Shown: positions 17,360 to 25,914 of the stretch, in pieces
Layout: every line of letters begins with the position of its first letter
Position numbering within the stretch: position 1 is the stretch's first letter
Source of the DNA: Chloroflexi bacterium UBA5189
Lineage (GTDB): Bacteria; Chloroflexota; Limnocylindria; Limnocylindrales; CSP1-4
Assembly: GCA_002413045.1 (NCBI GenBank)
Contig: DHWF01000039.1
Location: 1-59,925 of the forward strand
Direction: 5' to 3'
DNA: 59,925 nt
Translations under genes and position numbers: made by a program
The notes under the pieces: generated by a model
Databases searched by the model: none
The model's input: the letters and a program-made list of their open reading frames with translations, nothing else
Told to the model about the DNA's origin: nothing

Positions 17360-18027
17360 GGCGCGCTCCGCAGGGCGTACAGCGCCTCCGCGATTCGGAA
17401 ATCGACCTCCTCGTCGATGTCCCACGCCTCGTCGCGCGGGATCTCGAACAGGATCGGCCGCTCGCCGATCCGGTTGCCGTGGCGCTCGAGGCTCTCCCGC
17501 GTGAACAGGTAGATGCAGGAGTTCTCCTCGTAGACGGGCGCGAGGTCCTGGGTGCGGACCAGGACGGCCAGGTCGTGGTTCAGCGGCGTCCCGTCCGGGT
17601 TCCATAGGCGGGTCTGGAGGCGGGTCACGCCGAAGAGTGAGTCGCGCTCCGGATCCCCGAGCAGTCGCTCGACGGCCGCGGTCACCGTGCCGGTCCGCAG
17701 CAACGGGTTCGTGCTATGGGTCTGGAGGTACAGGTCGCCGTCCAGCCGGCTCATGTCGTACAGGAGGACGTCGTTCATCGGGGTCATGCCATCGCGCAGG
17801 TGGGGCGGTCGCTCGAGCACCTCGACGTCGGGGAATGCCTCCCGGGCGCTGTCGCGAACGACCTCGCTGTCCGTGTCGATCGCCACCCTGGTCACCGCCG
17901 GGCTCGCCAGCAGGGTCTTGATGATGTGATGGAACAGCGGCCGCCCCCCGAGCAGCCGGTAGTTCTTCCCGGGCACCCGCTCGCTGTCGTGGCGCATCGG
18001 CACGATGGCGACGACCCGCGTGCTCAC
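17356..18027 (-). CDS. Acylneuraminate cytidylyltransferase-like protein (NeuA family)
   Basis: This 223-residue enzyme belongs to the CMP-sialate/CMP-Kdo synthetase family, which activates a 2-keto sugar acid with CTP. The nucleotide-binding signature is present as IVPMRHDSERVPGKN (Pro10, Arg12, Ser15, Arg17, Lys21, Asn22). YLQTHSTNPLLRTGTV corresponds to the family's LQPTSPLR block, and the C-terminus has DEAWDIDEEVDF (usual ...DIDxxxDF). Notably LQPTSP is LQTHSTNP here. No NeuB/KdsA-type synthase or phosphatase is in the window, so the acid substrate must be made elsewhere or differs from sialic acid. GTG starts overlap on both sides, giving tight coupling. Confidence 0.87.
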   Translation of the reverse strand: MSTRVVAIVPMRHDSERVPGKNYRLLGGRPLFHHIIKTLLASPAVTRVAIDTDSEVVRDSAREAFPDVEVLERPPHLRDGMTPMNDVLLYDMSRLDGDLYLQTHSTNPLLRTGTVTAAVERLLGDPERDSLFGVTRLQTRLWNPDGTPLNHDLAVLVRTQDLAPVYEENSCIYLFTRESLERHGNRIGERPILFEIPRDEAWDIDEEVDFRIAEALYALRSAP

Positions 18028-18653
18028 GCCTCCGCCTCCAGGATGGCGCGCACGGGCGACGCTTCCGCCCCGTCGAGGCGCAGCGGCAGGCAGGTGAGCC
18101 GGTACTCGCCCGCCTCGACCGCGCTCAGATCCAGGCCCTCCAGGATCGCCACACCGGCCTCCATGAGGGTCCGATGGGTTTCGGGACCGTCACCCCACCG
18201 TTGGACGGACAGATAGTCGATCCCGACGAGACGAATTCGGCGACCGGCGATCCAGCGCGCGGCGTCCGCGGTCAGGGCAACGAAGTCGCGATCGAATGAC
18301 GTCTGGCTCGCCCAGATCTCCGAGTTCCTCGTGCGGATCAGCAGGCGCTCCGTCCCCGCCGGCACCTGCTCGAGGTCCTCCGGTCGGATCAAGTCGGCGT
18401 CCGGCAGGTGGACGACGAGGGCCGTTCCGACGAAGACATCGAGCGGGAACGTGTCGAGCGCGGCCCCGGCATCGATGAAGTGCAGCGGGGCCTCGACGTG
18501 GGTGCCGCAGTGGACGTCCATCTCGACCAGGCTGACATTGGCCTCGTCGCCGCGGCCGATTGCCCGCGCCCACCTGATCCGGAAGCCGTCCGATCCGGGC
18601 CAGATCGGCATCGCCGCGTGCAGGCGGACGGTGATGTCAATCGGCCCGGACAT
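18024..18653 (-). CDS. Cyclase-family metal-dependent hydrolase (kynurenine formamidase-like)
   Basis: This 209-residue protein has the family metal-binding pattern HxGTHx(D/E)xPxH: His48-Cys-Gly-Thr-His52-Val-Glu-Ala-Pro-Leu-His58 (Asp replaced by Glu). The N-terminal ITVRLHAAMPIWPG and the C-terminal YRLTCLPLRLDGAEASPVRAIL also fit. Members hydrolyse amides, formamides or lactones such as N-formylkynurenine. Here it sits first in the NeuA-like cassette and overlaps the upstream glycosyltransferase by 17 bp, so hydrolysis of a deformylatable, deacylatable or lactone intermediate of the activated acid is more plausible than tryptophan catabolism. ATG 18653 is the only start that preserves the family N-terminus. 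Confidence 0.82.
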   Translation of the reverse strand: MSGPIDITVRLHAAMPIWPGSDGFRIRWARAIGRGDEANVSLVEMDVHCGTHVEAPLHFIDAGAALDTFPLDVFVGTALVVHLPDADLIRPEDLEQVPAGTERLLIRTRNSEIWASQTSFDRDFVALTADAARWIAGRRIRLVGIDYLSVQRWGDGPETHRTLMEAGVAILEGLDLSAVEAGEYRLTCLPLRLDGAEASPVRAILEAEA

Positions 18654-19620
18654 GGGGGACCTGCTGCTCCGGTTCGTCATAGCGGATCGCGTGCGCGTTG
18701 GGCGGCCGCGTGTCGCTGACCGGGCCGCGCCAGCCGTGCGGATAGTAGAAGCGACTGCGCAGGACGGCCGACTCCTCGCCGCGCTGGCGAAAGCCGCGGT
18801 AGGTTCCATAGAACTGCGCGGCACGGAACGCGGGGATCGAACGCAGGTTCTCGACGAGCACGCCGTCGCGGGCCGCCGCGACCACGTCGCTGGCGATGTT
18901 CGCGGCAGCCAGCCGGATCGCCTCGAAGGCACTCATGTGGTGCTCGTGATAGATCCGCTTGTGGGCGATCGCCTCCCGTCGGTATCGATTGACGACCCCG
19001 CTCCATGACTCCTCGTGCGCGTGCACGACGGGCGCGGTGGCGACGTACGAGATCGCGTGGCCCGCTTCGAGTGCCTTCTTCGCCCAGTCCAGGTCCTCGA
19101 GGCCCGTCAGGCTCTCGTCGTATGGCTGAGTCTCCCAGACGGATCGCCGGATGGCCGCGTTCGCGTTGTTCGAGAACGGATGCGCCTGGTGCGACACCGA
19201 TTTGGCGGGAAACCAGCGCGCCATGACCCGCTGCTCCGAGTACTTCGTCCGCTCGTTGCCCTGCTGGCGGCCATAGGCGAGGGCAACCTGCGGATCCGAG
19301 AAGGGCGCGATCAGCTCGGCGAGCCAGGTGTCGTAGACCGGATGCACGTGGGCGCTCGCGAACACCACGATGTCGCCGGTCGCTGCCCGGCAGCCGATGT
19401 TCAGCGACCGTCCGAACGAGAACTGCTCGGGCTCGATGGTGTGGACCTCGACCGGAAAGCGCCGTGCGATCGACAGCGTCGCATCCGTGGATCCCGAATC
19501 CACGACGATGATCTGGTCAGGTGGCTGGGTCTGCCGGACGAGGCCGCTGAGGAGGCGCCCGATGTGGCGCTCCTCGTTGAAGCAGCGCACGACCACTGAC
19601 GTTCGAGGAGCGCTCACCAT
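18637..19620 (-). CDS. GT2-family glycosyltransferase
   Basis: This 327-residue GT-A enzyme has TSVVVRCFNEERHIGRLLSGL, VDSGSTDATL, and FGRSLNIGCRAATGDIVVFASAHVHP, where the usual DxD is replaced by SAH as in many rhamnosyl-type GT2s. GLEDLDWAKKALEAGH resembles the ED motif. The C-terminal ~90 residues are helical and basic with RRYHEHH-like segments. ATG 19620 is preferred over an in-frame TTG at 19680, which would add 20 residues unlike the family N-terminus and has no Shine-Dalgarno. It lies between a large GT2 and the cyclase gene in the operon. The acceptor is presumably the surface polymer; donor unknown. Confidence 0.85.
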   Translation of the reverse strand: MVSAPRTSVVVRCFNEERHIGRLLSGLVRQTQPPDQIIVVDSGSTDATLSIARRFPVEVHTIEPEQFSFGRSLNIGCRAATGDIVVFASAHVHPVYDTWLAELIAPFSDPQVALAYGRQQGNERTKYSEQRVMARWFPAKSVSHQAHPFSNNANAAIRRSVWETQPYDESLTGLEDLDWAKKALEAGHAISYVATAPVVHAHEESWSGVVNRYRREAIAHKRIYHEHHMSAFEAIRLAAANIASDVVAAARDGVLVENLRSIPAFRAAQFYGTYRGFRQRGEESAVLRSRFYYPHGWRGPVSDTRPPNAHAIRYDEPEQQVPHVRAD

Positions 19621-19695
19621 CGAGCGGGGAAGGAACGGGTCAGTGATCCTGCCCTGGTGCCCGAAAGCTGCATCGGACAAGCATAGATAGGGCGG

Positions 19696-22170
19696 TCAGC
19701 GTTCGCCCGAGGCGGCGAGGTTGCGCTCGATCGCGTCCGCGGTTCGCAGCGCGACGGACGATCCGGGGATCATCGAGACCTGGCGTGTGAAGAACCCGGC
19801 GGCCCGCTCCTTCGCCTCGGCGCGCGTCCGTGCCTTCGCCGACTCGATCAGGCGCGCGAGCGCCTGGGGATCCTCCGCCACGTCGAACGCCCCATCGGGA
19901 TGCTGGAACGTCGGAACCTGCTCACCGTGCGGGTTGTAATAGATCACCGAGCAGCCTCGCGCCATGCCCTCGAAGAGCACGGTCGAGAAGCGTGAGACGA
20001 GGATGGAGTCAGTCGTCATGAGATGCCGGATCGGTTGGGAGGCCGCGAGGCCGGGATACTTCGCCTTCTCCGAGGGATGCAGCGACAGGTCGAGCGGAAC
20101 GCCGGCGCGCCGGCACGCATCCCTGAGCGTCTCCACCCACAGCGCGCGATGCTCGCTCTGGACGCCGTAGGTGAAGTTGACGTTGCCGACGACCCGGGGA
20201 CTCGTGTCGGCCGGCAGCGGGCCCGTCCAGATTGCCTCGAGGCGGTCACTGCCGATGACCTCGAGTCGTTCTCGGCGGCCCTCGAGCGCGATGACGTCAT
20301 TGTCGCCCTGGCAGAGCACGACATCGGCGGCGAGGTAGGCCTTGCGGTCCATGCCGGTGTCGTGGTCGAGCCAGTCCTGGACGCCCTCCACCTTCGCGAA
20401 CGAGACCGTTTCGCGGCCCTTTACGTGCTTGACGTACTCACCGAAGTACTCGCCCCAGTCGTTGAAGGTGAGGAGGGCAGCCAGGTCCAGGAGCCAGTCG
20501 CCCGGCGGCAGGGCGTCCACCGCGGGAACGTCGACCCTGGCCAGGGCGACCCCAGTGGTCGCCCACCGGCGTTCGTTCAGCATCGCGACGGGCGAAAACC
20601 CTCGTTGCCGCAGCTCGTCCACGAGCTCGATGAGCTCGTCCGTGTGATAGGCGGACGACGGCAGCAGGAGGAATGGTCGCCCGCCTCGCGTCAACGACTG
20701 GAGCGACCGCGGTGAGACCGGCAGCAGCCTCGGCTGCCTGACCGGTCTGGCCGTTCCGCGCTGGGCCAACGCGGGCTGCTCCGGTGCCGCGAGCCACATC
20801 GAGGCCTTGCGGCGGGCATCCTCGACCAGCGGGTCGACCAGGCGCGAGATCTCGCGACTGATCGCGTCATCCCGCGCCGCTTCCCCGCGCGGGTGCGTGA
20901 CGCGTCTGGCACCCGCCAGGGCACGGTCGTAGAGCTCCACTGCCCAGCCGACGTACGGGAAGGGCACCGAGCGGAGGTCAGCCACGAGACCCTGGATCAC
21001 GTCCTCCGGGCTGCTGTCAGCGATGGCGATGCCGAGCGCCGCTGCCGTCCGCCGGGTGAAGCCCAACGTGGTTCGATACATCGCCAGGGACTCGCTGAAG
21101 AAGTACGGGCCGTGCTGCGTCGCAGGGGTCGCCATCGGTTCGTTCCGTTCCACGAGGAGCCTGGTGATGGTGTCCCGCATCACCACGGCGGTGGACACGG
21201 CATGCGAGGTCGGCTTCTGGCGATAGGCGACGCCAACCATCTCGGTCGGCCGCAGGATGAAGCCCCAGCGCAGCAGCTTGAACCAGAGGATCTGGTCCTC
21301 AGCGGTCCTGGCGTCGTCGAATCCACCGACCGCGAGAAACGCGTCTCGGCGCACGAGCGGGGCAGATGCGATGAACCTGGCGTCATCGAATTGGCTCAAC
21401 CACGAGATCGTCTCGCGCTGCGTCGTGACCGGGGGCGTCCAGCGTTCCGGCGTGCTCGTGACATCGACGGTCTCGTGCCAGCAGTACGACCCCACGACCC
21501 ACGGGCGGTCGGCGTTCGCCTCGGCGACCTCGACGCGGGCCGTGAGTCCATCCGGAGCGAGGAAGTCATCGAGATCCAGGAAGGTGACGTATCTGCCGGT
21601 CGAGCGAGCCACGCCCATGTTTCGGGCGAGCCCGATGCCAACCGATCGAGCCGTGCGGATGACCCGGAAGCGCGGATCGTCGCCGATCTCGTCGAGCACC
21701 ACGTCGAGCGTCGAGTCGGTCGATCCGTCGTCGATGATGATGGCCTCGAAGTTCGCCAGGGTCTGGTGCTTGAGGCTTCGGATGCAATCGCGGGCATAGA
21801 GCGCCTCGTTCTTGCCCGGGATCACGATGCTGACGATGGCCGCCGATCGACCGATCGCACGCTGGACCGGAGGGGCCGCAGCCACCGCCGGCGGACCAGC
21901 CGCGCGCCCGGTCGACAGGCCGCCGCGCTCCAGGCGCCGACTGAGCTCCGCCAGCAACGCGAGGATCCCAAGGCTCGCGACGGCGACCCCGCCGATCTGC
22001 ACGATCGGCTGCTCCACCACCGCGGCGCCGAGGAGGCCCGCTGCAACGCCGGCGATCAGGAGGGCTCGGATCGGCGTCGCGAACGCGATGACGGCGCGGA
22101 CCATCCGCGCGGGTCGCTTTGCCAACCGGCGCGCCTTCGACCGGCCCCGCTGCATCAAGCCGTTGCTCAT
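19696..22170 (-). CDS. Membrane-anchored bifunctional glycosyltransferase: GT2 plus C-terminal CDP-polyol/GT-B-like domain
   Basis: This 824-residue protein starts with a basic segment and two TM helices (~35-70). A GT-A domain follows (~110-330: SIVIPGKNEALYARD, IDDGSTDSTLD, FLDLDDFLAPDG, RTAEDQILWFKLLRWG). The C-terminal ~300 residues (~515-824) look like a GT-B glycosyl/glycerophosphotransferase half. They contain FLLLPSSAYHTDELIELVDELRQRG, VVLCQGDNDVIALEGR and SRFSTVLFEGMARGCSVIYYNPHGEQ, which parallels TDYSS-VxFE in TagF. A Shine-Dalgarno (GAAAGG) lies 6-7 nt before ATG. It follows the GT2-TagF fusion by 13 bp and precedes another GT2 in the operon. It may both add a sugar and extend a polyol-phosphate chain; the C-terminal assignment is tentative. 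Confidence 0.75.
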   Translation of the reverse strand: MSNGLMQRGRSKARRLAKRPARMVRAVIAFATPIRALLIAGVAAGLLGAAVVEQPIVQIGGVAVASLGILALLAELSRRLERGGLSTGRAAGPPAVAAAPPVQRAIGRSAAIVSIVIPGKNEALYARDCIRSLKHQTLANFEAIIIDDGSTDSTLDVVLDEIGDDPRFRVIRTARSVGIGLARNMGVARSTGRYVTFLDLDDFLAPDGLTARVEVAEANADRPWVVGSYCWHETVDVTSTPERWTPPVTTQRETISWLSQFDDARFIASAPLVRRDAFLAVGGFDDARTAEDQILWFKLLRWGFILRPTEMVGVAYRQKPTSHAVSTAVVMRDTITRLLVERNEPMATPATQHGPYFFSESLAMYRTTLGFTRRTAAALGIAIADSSPEDVIQGLVADLRSVPFPYVGWAVELYDRALAGARRVTHPRGEAARDDAISREISRLVDPLVEDARRKASMWLAAPEQPALAQRGTARPVRQPRLLPVSPRSLQSLTRGGRPFLLLPSSAYHTDELIELVDELRQRGFSPVAMLNERRWATTGVALARVDVPAVDALPPGDWLLDLAALLTFNDWGEYFGEYVKHVKGRETVSFAKVEGVQDWLDHDTGMDRKAYLAADVVLCQGDNDVIALEGRRERLEVIGSDRLEAIWTGPLPADTSPRVVGNVNFTYGVQSEHRALWVETLRDACRRAGVPLDLSLHPSEKAKYPGLAASQPIRHLMTTDSILVSRFSTVLFEGMARGCSVIYYNPHGEQVPTFQHPDGAFDVAEDPQALARLIESAKARTRAEAKERAAGFFTRQVSMIPGSSVALRTADAIERNLAASGER

Positions 22171-22183
22171 CTTCGACCTTTCA

Positions 22184-24766
22184 TCATGTCGTCGGCCGGC
22201 TCATTGCCTCGACCGCGGCCACCACGCGCGCACATGCCTGGCCATCGCGGACCGGGAAGGTCGCAGCGATCCGCTGCTGATATTCGTCGGTCGGCCAGGG
22301 ACCGTGCTCGATCGCCGCGACGATCGCGAGCTCGGCCGCTGCCAGGTCCTCCGCCACCGGCCCGAATCCATCGCGCTCGTAGTCGAAATAGCCCTTGCGC
22401 CCGACGTGGAACCCCCCCAGCATCTTCTCGACGTCGAACTGGAAGTAGACGGCGGGCCGGTCGATGTAGGCGAGATTGAAGGCCACGGACGAATAGTCGG
22501 TCACGAGCAGGGCGCAGTGGGCGTACAGCTCCTGCACGTCGACACCGGCGAAGGACAGCGGCTCGACATGGGCCGGCAGCTCGAGGAGGTCGAGGATCAC
22601 CTGGAGGTTCGGGTGCGGCATGAACCCGAGGCGCCAGCCGCGGCGAGCCACGGCGTCGGCGAGCTTCGGAGACCGGAGCAGGGCGGTCCAGCTCCTGAAG
22701 TAATCGGACTCCCAGAACGCCGCGTCGAGCTCGCGCCGCTGCGATCCCGAGGCGAGCGGCGTCGTCAGCCACTGTCGCCACGTGGGGGCGACGATGACCA
22801 GGTTGCGATCCGGCTCGGGCGTCGCCCGGCCGATGGACAGCAGGCGATCGAAGCGCGGCAGCCCGGTGTTGCGGGTCTCCTTCTGGCTGAAGCGGTAGGG
22901 CGTGCCGTCGGCCGCGACCGAGGCGAGCTCCGGCGCCGTGCTCACCACGAACAGGTCCATCTCCCGCTGGTTCAGCCAGCGCGACAGGTCGTCCTTGATG
23001 ACGCCGTGCTGGAGGAAGGCGAAGCGCCACGGTACTGAGCCGGAGAGGGCGAGCTGCGGCGGGCGGCAGATGGCCAGGTCGGCGTGCGACGACAGCAGCC
23101 AGGCGCAGTTGAGCATCGCGACCCGCCACGTGAGCGAGCCGTGGGCCAGCAGCCGGCGCTCGCCCCGCGCCCGCAGCCGTTTCCAGTCCTGCGAGCCCCG
23201 CTCGATGACGAACCAGGCGTTGATGTCGGGTCGGTGCTGCCGGATGTGCTCGAACAGGCGCTCGCCGTTGTCGTCCGCATCGTGGATCCGATCCATGATC
23301 ACCCAGGCCCCATGGAATCGGCGGCGCCAGGGCCCGAAGCCCGCGGCGACGTTCAGGCTCCGCCGCAGCACCCGTCGCCAGACCTTCCCGGCAAGCCGCC
23401 GCGCCAGGCCCGCCCCACGCCGCACGAGATCTCTTCGATAGGCCAGGATCCGGGCCCACAAGCTCCGCCGGATGGACAGCGTCGGGTGGCTCGGCCACGC
23501 GGCCACGATCGGCACGATGGTGCCATCGACACGCACTTCGACCGGGTTACCGACCGGCAGCCAGAGCACGCGCTCGAACACGAAGTCCGCGCCGTAGTAA
23601 CGATGCGCTCGGGTCTTGGCGTACGCCGGCAGGACCGCGTTGCCGTCGACGGCGAAGGTCTCATCCGGCACCGGGCCGACGAACCGGTACTGGATCCGCT
23701 GGAGCCCGTCGCCAACCCACTCGCGGGTCCGGACCGCGAAGGCGCTGTGCCACGGCGCATCGCGACCGCCGTGGGCCAGCAGGTCCACCCATGCGGACCG
23801 GAGCTTGACGACACGGTGCGCCTGGACCGTGGCGGGATCGATCTCGCGGAGAACCCGGGCCACCAGCTCGTGGAACCGCGGCAGGACCTCGGGCTCGACG
23901 TACGCCTCGGAGCTGACCTTCTCGTCCTCGGCCAGGTACCACGACAGCTCGTAGATCAGGAGCTGCTGGAGCCAGCCCGGGACCCGGCCGAGGCGCTCCC
24001 GCGCCGCTGCCGTGACCCCGAGGTAACCGAACTCGAGGGCGTTGGTGTAGCGGCCCGGGTCGCGCAGGCTGCGGGCCGACGTCGACGTCCCGTCGCCGCG
24101 CTTCCGGTACAGGTACTGCGCGTCACGGAGGAGGCCGACGCGCGGCGCGTCGAGCTGGAGGAGGTAGTGGACGGCGAACGCCCCGTCCTCGAAGTTCGGT
24201 CGGATCCGAGCGTCGAATCGAAGGCCTGCCGCCGCGATGCGATCGCGCCGATAGAGGCTGCCGGCCGACACGCCGAGGAACACATTCGGCTCGCGGTCGA
24301 GATCGGCGACGCGGTTGCCCCCGTCGTACTGCGAGCGCCGCGGGTGCCTGTCCTCGATGGTGCCCTCCGGTTCCAGCACCAGGATCGGCTTGGGGGCGAG
24401 GCAGTCGATGTCGGGGTTCGCGTCCGCGAAGCGCCCGGCCACCCGGAAGAAATCCCGGTTCAGCATGTCGTCCGGGTCGGTGAACGTGACCCACGTCCCG
24501 GTCGCGTGCTCTAGGCCCAGGTTGCGGGCGGAACCCTGGCCCCCGTTCGGCTTCGTGAACACCCGCACCCGATGCCGGCTCTTGCCCGCCCACTCGCGGA
24601 GGATGTCCAGCGAGCCGTCGGTGGAGCCATCGTCCACCGCCACGACCTCGAGCTCGCCGCGCCTCACGCGCTGGGCCTCGATCGACGCGATGTACGCCGG
24701 CAGGTAGGCCTCCACGTTGTAGACCGCGCTCACGATCGAGAAGCGCGTGCCCGCGGGCTCGGTCAT
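22184..24766 (-). CDS. GT2 glycosyltransferase fused to CDP-glycerol/ribitol phosphotransferase (TagF/TarL-like)
   Basis: This 860-residue fusion begins with a GT-A domain (1-~240: FSIVSAVYNVEAYLPAYI, VDDGSTDGSLDIL, GGQGSARNLGLEHATG, FTDPDDML). A helical/beta linker leads to a C-terminal CDP-glycerol:poly(glycerophosphate) glycerophosphotransferase domain (~490-855). That domain carries FLQHGVIKDDLSRWLN, VIVAPTWRQWL, FMPHPNLQ and LLVTDYSSVAFNLAYIDRPAVYFQFD, the classical TagF motifs with the catalytic His in the QHG segment. ATG 24766 overlaps the upstream phosphotransferase stop (ATGA). One polypeptide could couple sugar addition and polyol-phosphate addition, as in capsule polymerases with alternating sugar and polyol-P units. 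Confidence 0.88.
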   Translation of the reverse strand: MTEPAGTRFSIVSAVYNVEAYLPAYIASIEAQRVRRGELEVVAVDDGSTDGSLDILREWAGKSRHRVRVFTKPNGGQGSARNLGLEHATGTWVTFTDPDDMLNRDFFRVAGRFADANPDIDCLAPKPILVLEPEGTIEDRHPRRSQYDGGNRVADLDREPNVFLGVSAGSLYRRDRIAAAGLRFDARIRPNFEDGAFAVHYLLQLDAPRVGLLRDAQYLYRKRGDGTSTSARSLRDPGRYTNALEFGYLGVTAAARERLGRVPGWLQQLLIYELSWYLAEDEKVSSEAYVEPEVLPRFHELVARVLREIDPATVQAHRVVKLRSAWVDLLAHGGRDAPWHSAFAVRTREWVGDGLQRIQYRFVGPVPDETFAVDGNAVLPAYAKTRAHRYYGADFVFERVLWLPVGNPVEVRVDGTIVPIVAAWPSHPTLSIRRSLWARILAYRRDLVRRGAGLARRLAGKVWRRVLRRSLNVAAGFGPWRRRFHGAWVIMDRIHDADDNGERLFEHIRQHRPDINAWFVIERGSQDWKRLRARGERRLLAHGSLTWRVAMLNCAWLLSSHADLAICRPPQLALSGSVPWRFAFLQHGVIKDDLSRWLNQREMDLFVVSTAPELASVAADGTPYRFSQKETRNTGLPRFDRLLSIGRATPEPDRNLVIVAPTWRQWLTTPLASGSQRRELDAAFWESDYFRSWTALLRSPKLADAVARRGWRLGFMPHPNLQVILDLLELPAHVEPLSFAGVDVQELYAHCALLVTDYSSVAFNLAYIDRPAVYFQFDVEKMLGGFHVGRKGYFDYERDGFGPVAEDLAAAELAIVAAIEHGPWPTDEYQQRIAATFPVRDGQACARVVAAVEAMSRPTT

Positions 24767-25884
24767 GCCGGCAGGAACCGCTCGACGAAGCGCCGGCTGG
24801 CGCCCCCGTCGCACGCCTCGACCTGTCGTTCGATGAACACGGTCCACGCGCGCTCGTCAACGGTCGCGTTGGCGATCGCCGCCGCAAGCCCGCTCGGATC
24901 GTCGACGCGCTCGCCAATGAGCTCGGTCCTCGCGTCCAGGTACAGCCCCGGATCGCGCTCGTACTCGACGAGGTCCTCCGTGAGCAGGACGAGTGGCCGG
25001 CGCAGGAGCGCCCACTCGAAGATCGACGACGAGTAGTCGGTGACGAGCACGTCGACGGCCGCGAACGCCTCGTTGATCTCCAGCGCGGGGTCGAGCACGA
25101 CGTCGAAGCCGGCGGTCGAGACGCCGCTCGCGTCGAGGTTCGGGTGCGTCTTGATGGCGAGGACGTGGCCAGCCGGGAGCGCGGCGCGCAGGGCGACCGC
25201 GTCGAAGCCGGGCGCGCCGTGCTTCGCCCGCCCCCGGCCGCGGAACGTCGGCGCGTACAGCACGACCCGGCCGTCGCGCAGGCGCGGGTACGCGGCGAGG
25301 ACCCGCTCGCGCGCCGCCGCCATCGCCGCGGCGTCGAAGAAGAAGTCCGTCCGGGCCACGCCGAGTGGCAGGACGTGCTCGACCGGCGTGCGCAGCGCCG
25401 CGGCATACGGCCCTCGGGCGGCCTCGCCGGCACAGACCACGAAGTCGTAGTACCGGTGCAGGAACGACCGCTCGGGCTCGGTCAGGCCGCCGAGCGTGTC
25501 CGCGCCGAATCGCTTGAGCGCGCCGACGGCGTGCCAGACCTGGACGACCGTCGTGCCGGCGCGGTGTGGCGCGACGTGCACCGGCAGGTAGGCGTTGTCC
25601 ACGATGAACAGCGACGAGGTGCGCAGCAGGTACGTGCCCCGGATGAGGCGGGCGAGGTAGGCGAGCTTGCCCACGAAGCCGTAGCTGTACGGCTCGAGGA
25701 GGGTCAGCACCCGGCGGTCAGGCCGCGCCCGCCGGATCTCGGCGTGGAGGTAGGCGAGGTTGCCCTCCAGCCGCGCCAGGCGGGCGGTCGCCAGGACGAC
25801 GCGCGGCTGGATGGGGAGCAGATCGAACAGGAACCCGAGCACGCGGAGGACCGCGGCGGACAGCGCGTGCTCGAGCCGGGTCAT
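24763..25884 (-). CDS. CDP-glycerol/CDP-ribitol phosphotransferase family protein (TagB/TagF/TarL type)
   Basis: This 373-residue membrane-associated enzyme transfers polyol phosphate from a CDP-activated donor onto a lipid-linked teichoic-acid-like chain. An N-terminal hydrophobic/amphipathic stretch (~10-25) precedes VVLATARLARLEGNLAYLHAEI. The catalytic blocks VQVWHAVGALKRFG (His), VLYAPTFRG, IKTHPNL and VLVTDYSSSIFEWALLRRPLVL are all present. The length is that of the single-domain TagB/TarL subfamily without extra lectin-like modules. It starts 30 bp after the SDR stop and is coupled to the fusion gene by ATGA. Whether it is primase-like or polymerase-like cannot be told. Confidence 0.9.
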   Translation of the reverse strand: MTRLEHALSAAVLRVLGFLFDLLPIQPRVVLATARLARLEGNLAYLHAEIRRARPDRRVLTLLEPYSYGFVGKLAYLARLIRGTYLLRTSSLFIVDNAYLPVHVAPHRAGTTVVQVWHAVGALKRFGADTLGGLTEPERSFLHRYYDFVVCAGEAARGPYAAALRTPVEHVLPLGVARTDFFFDAAAMAAARERVLAAYPRLRDGRVVLYAPTFRGRGRAKHGAPGFDAVALRAALPAGHVLAIKTHPNLDASGVSTAGFDVVLDPALEINEAFAAVDVLVTDYSSSIFEWALLRRPLVLLTEDLVEYERDPGLYLDARTELIGERVDDPSGLAAAIANATVDERAWTVFIERQVEACDGGASRRFVERFLPA

Positions 25885-25914
25885 CGGCTGCGCCAGTCCA
25901 TGCGCGGAGCCAGC

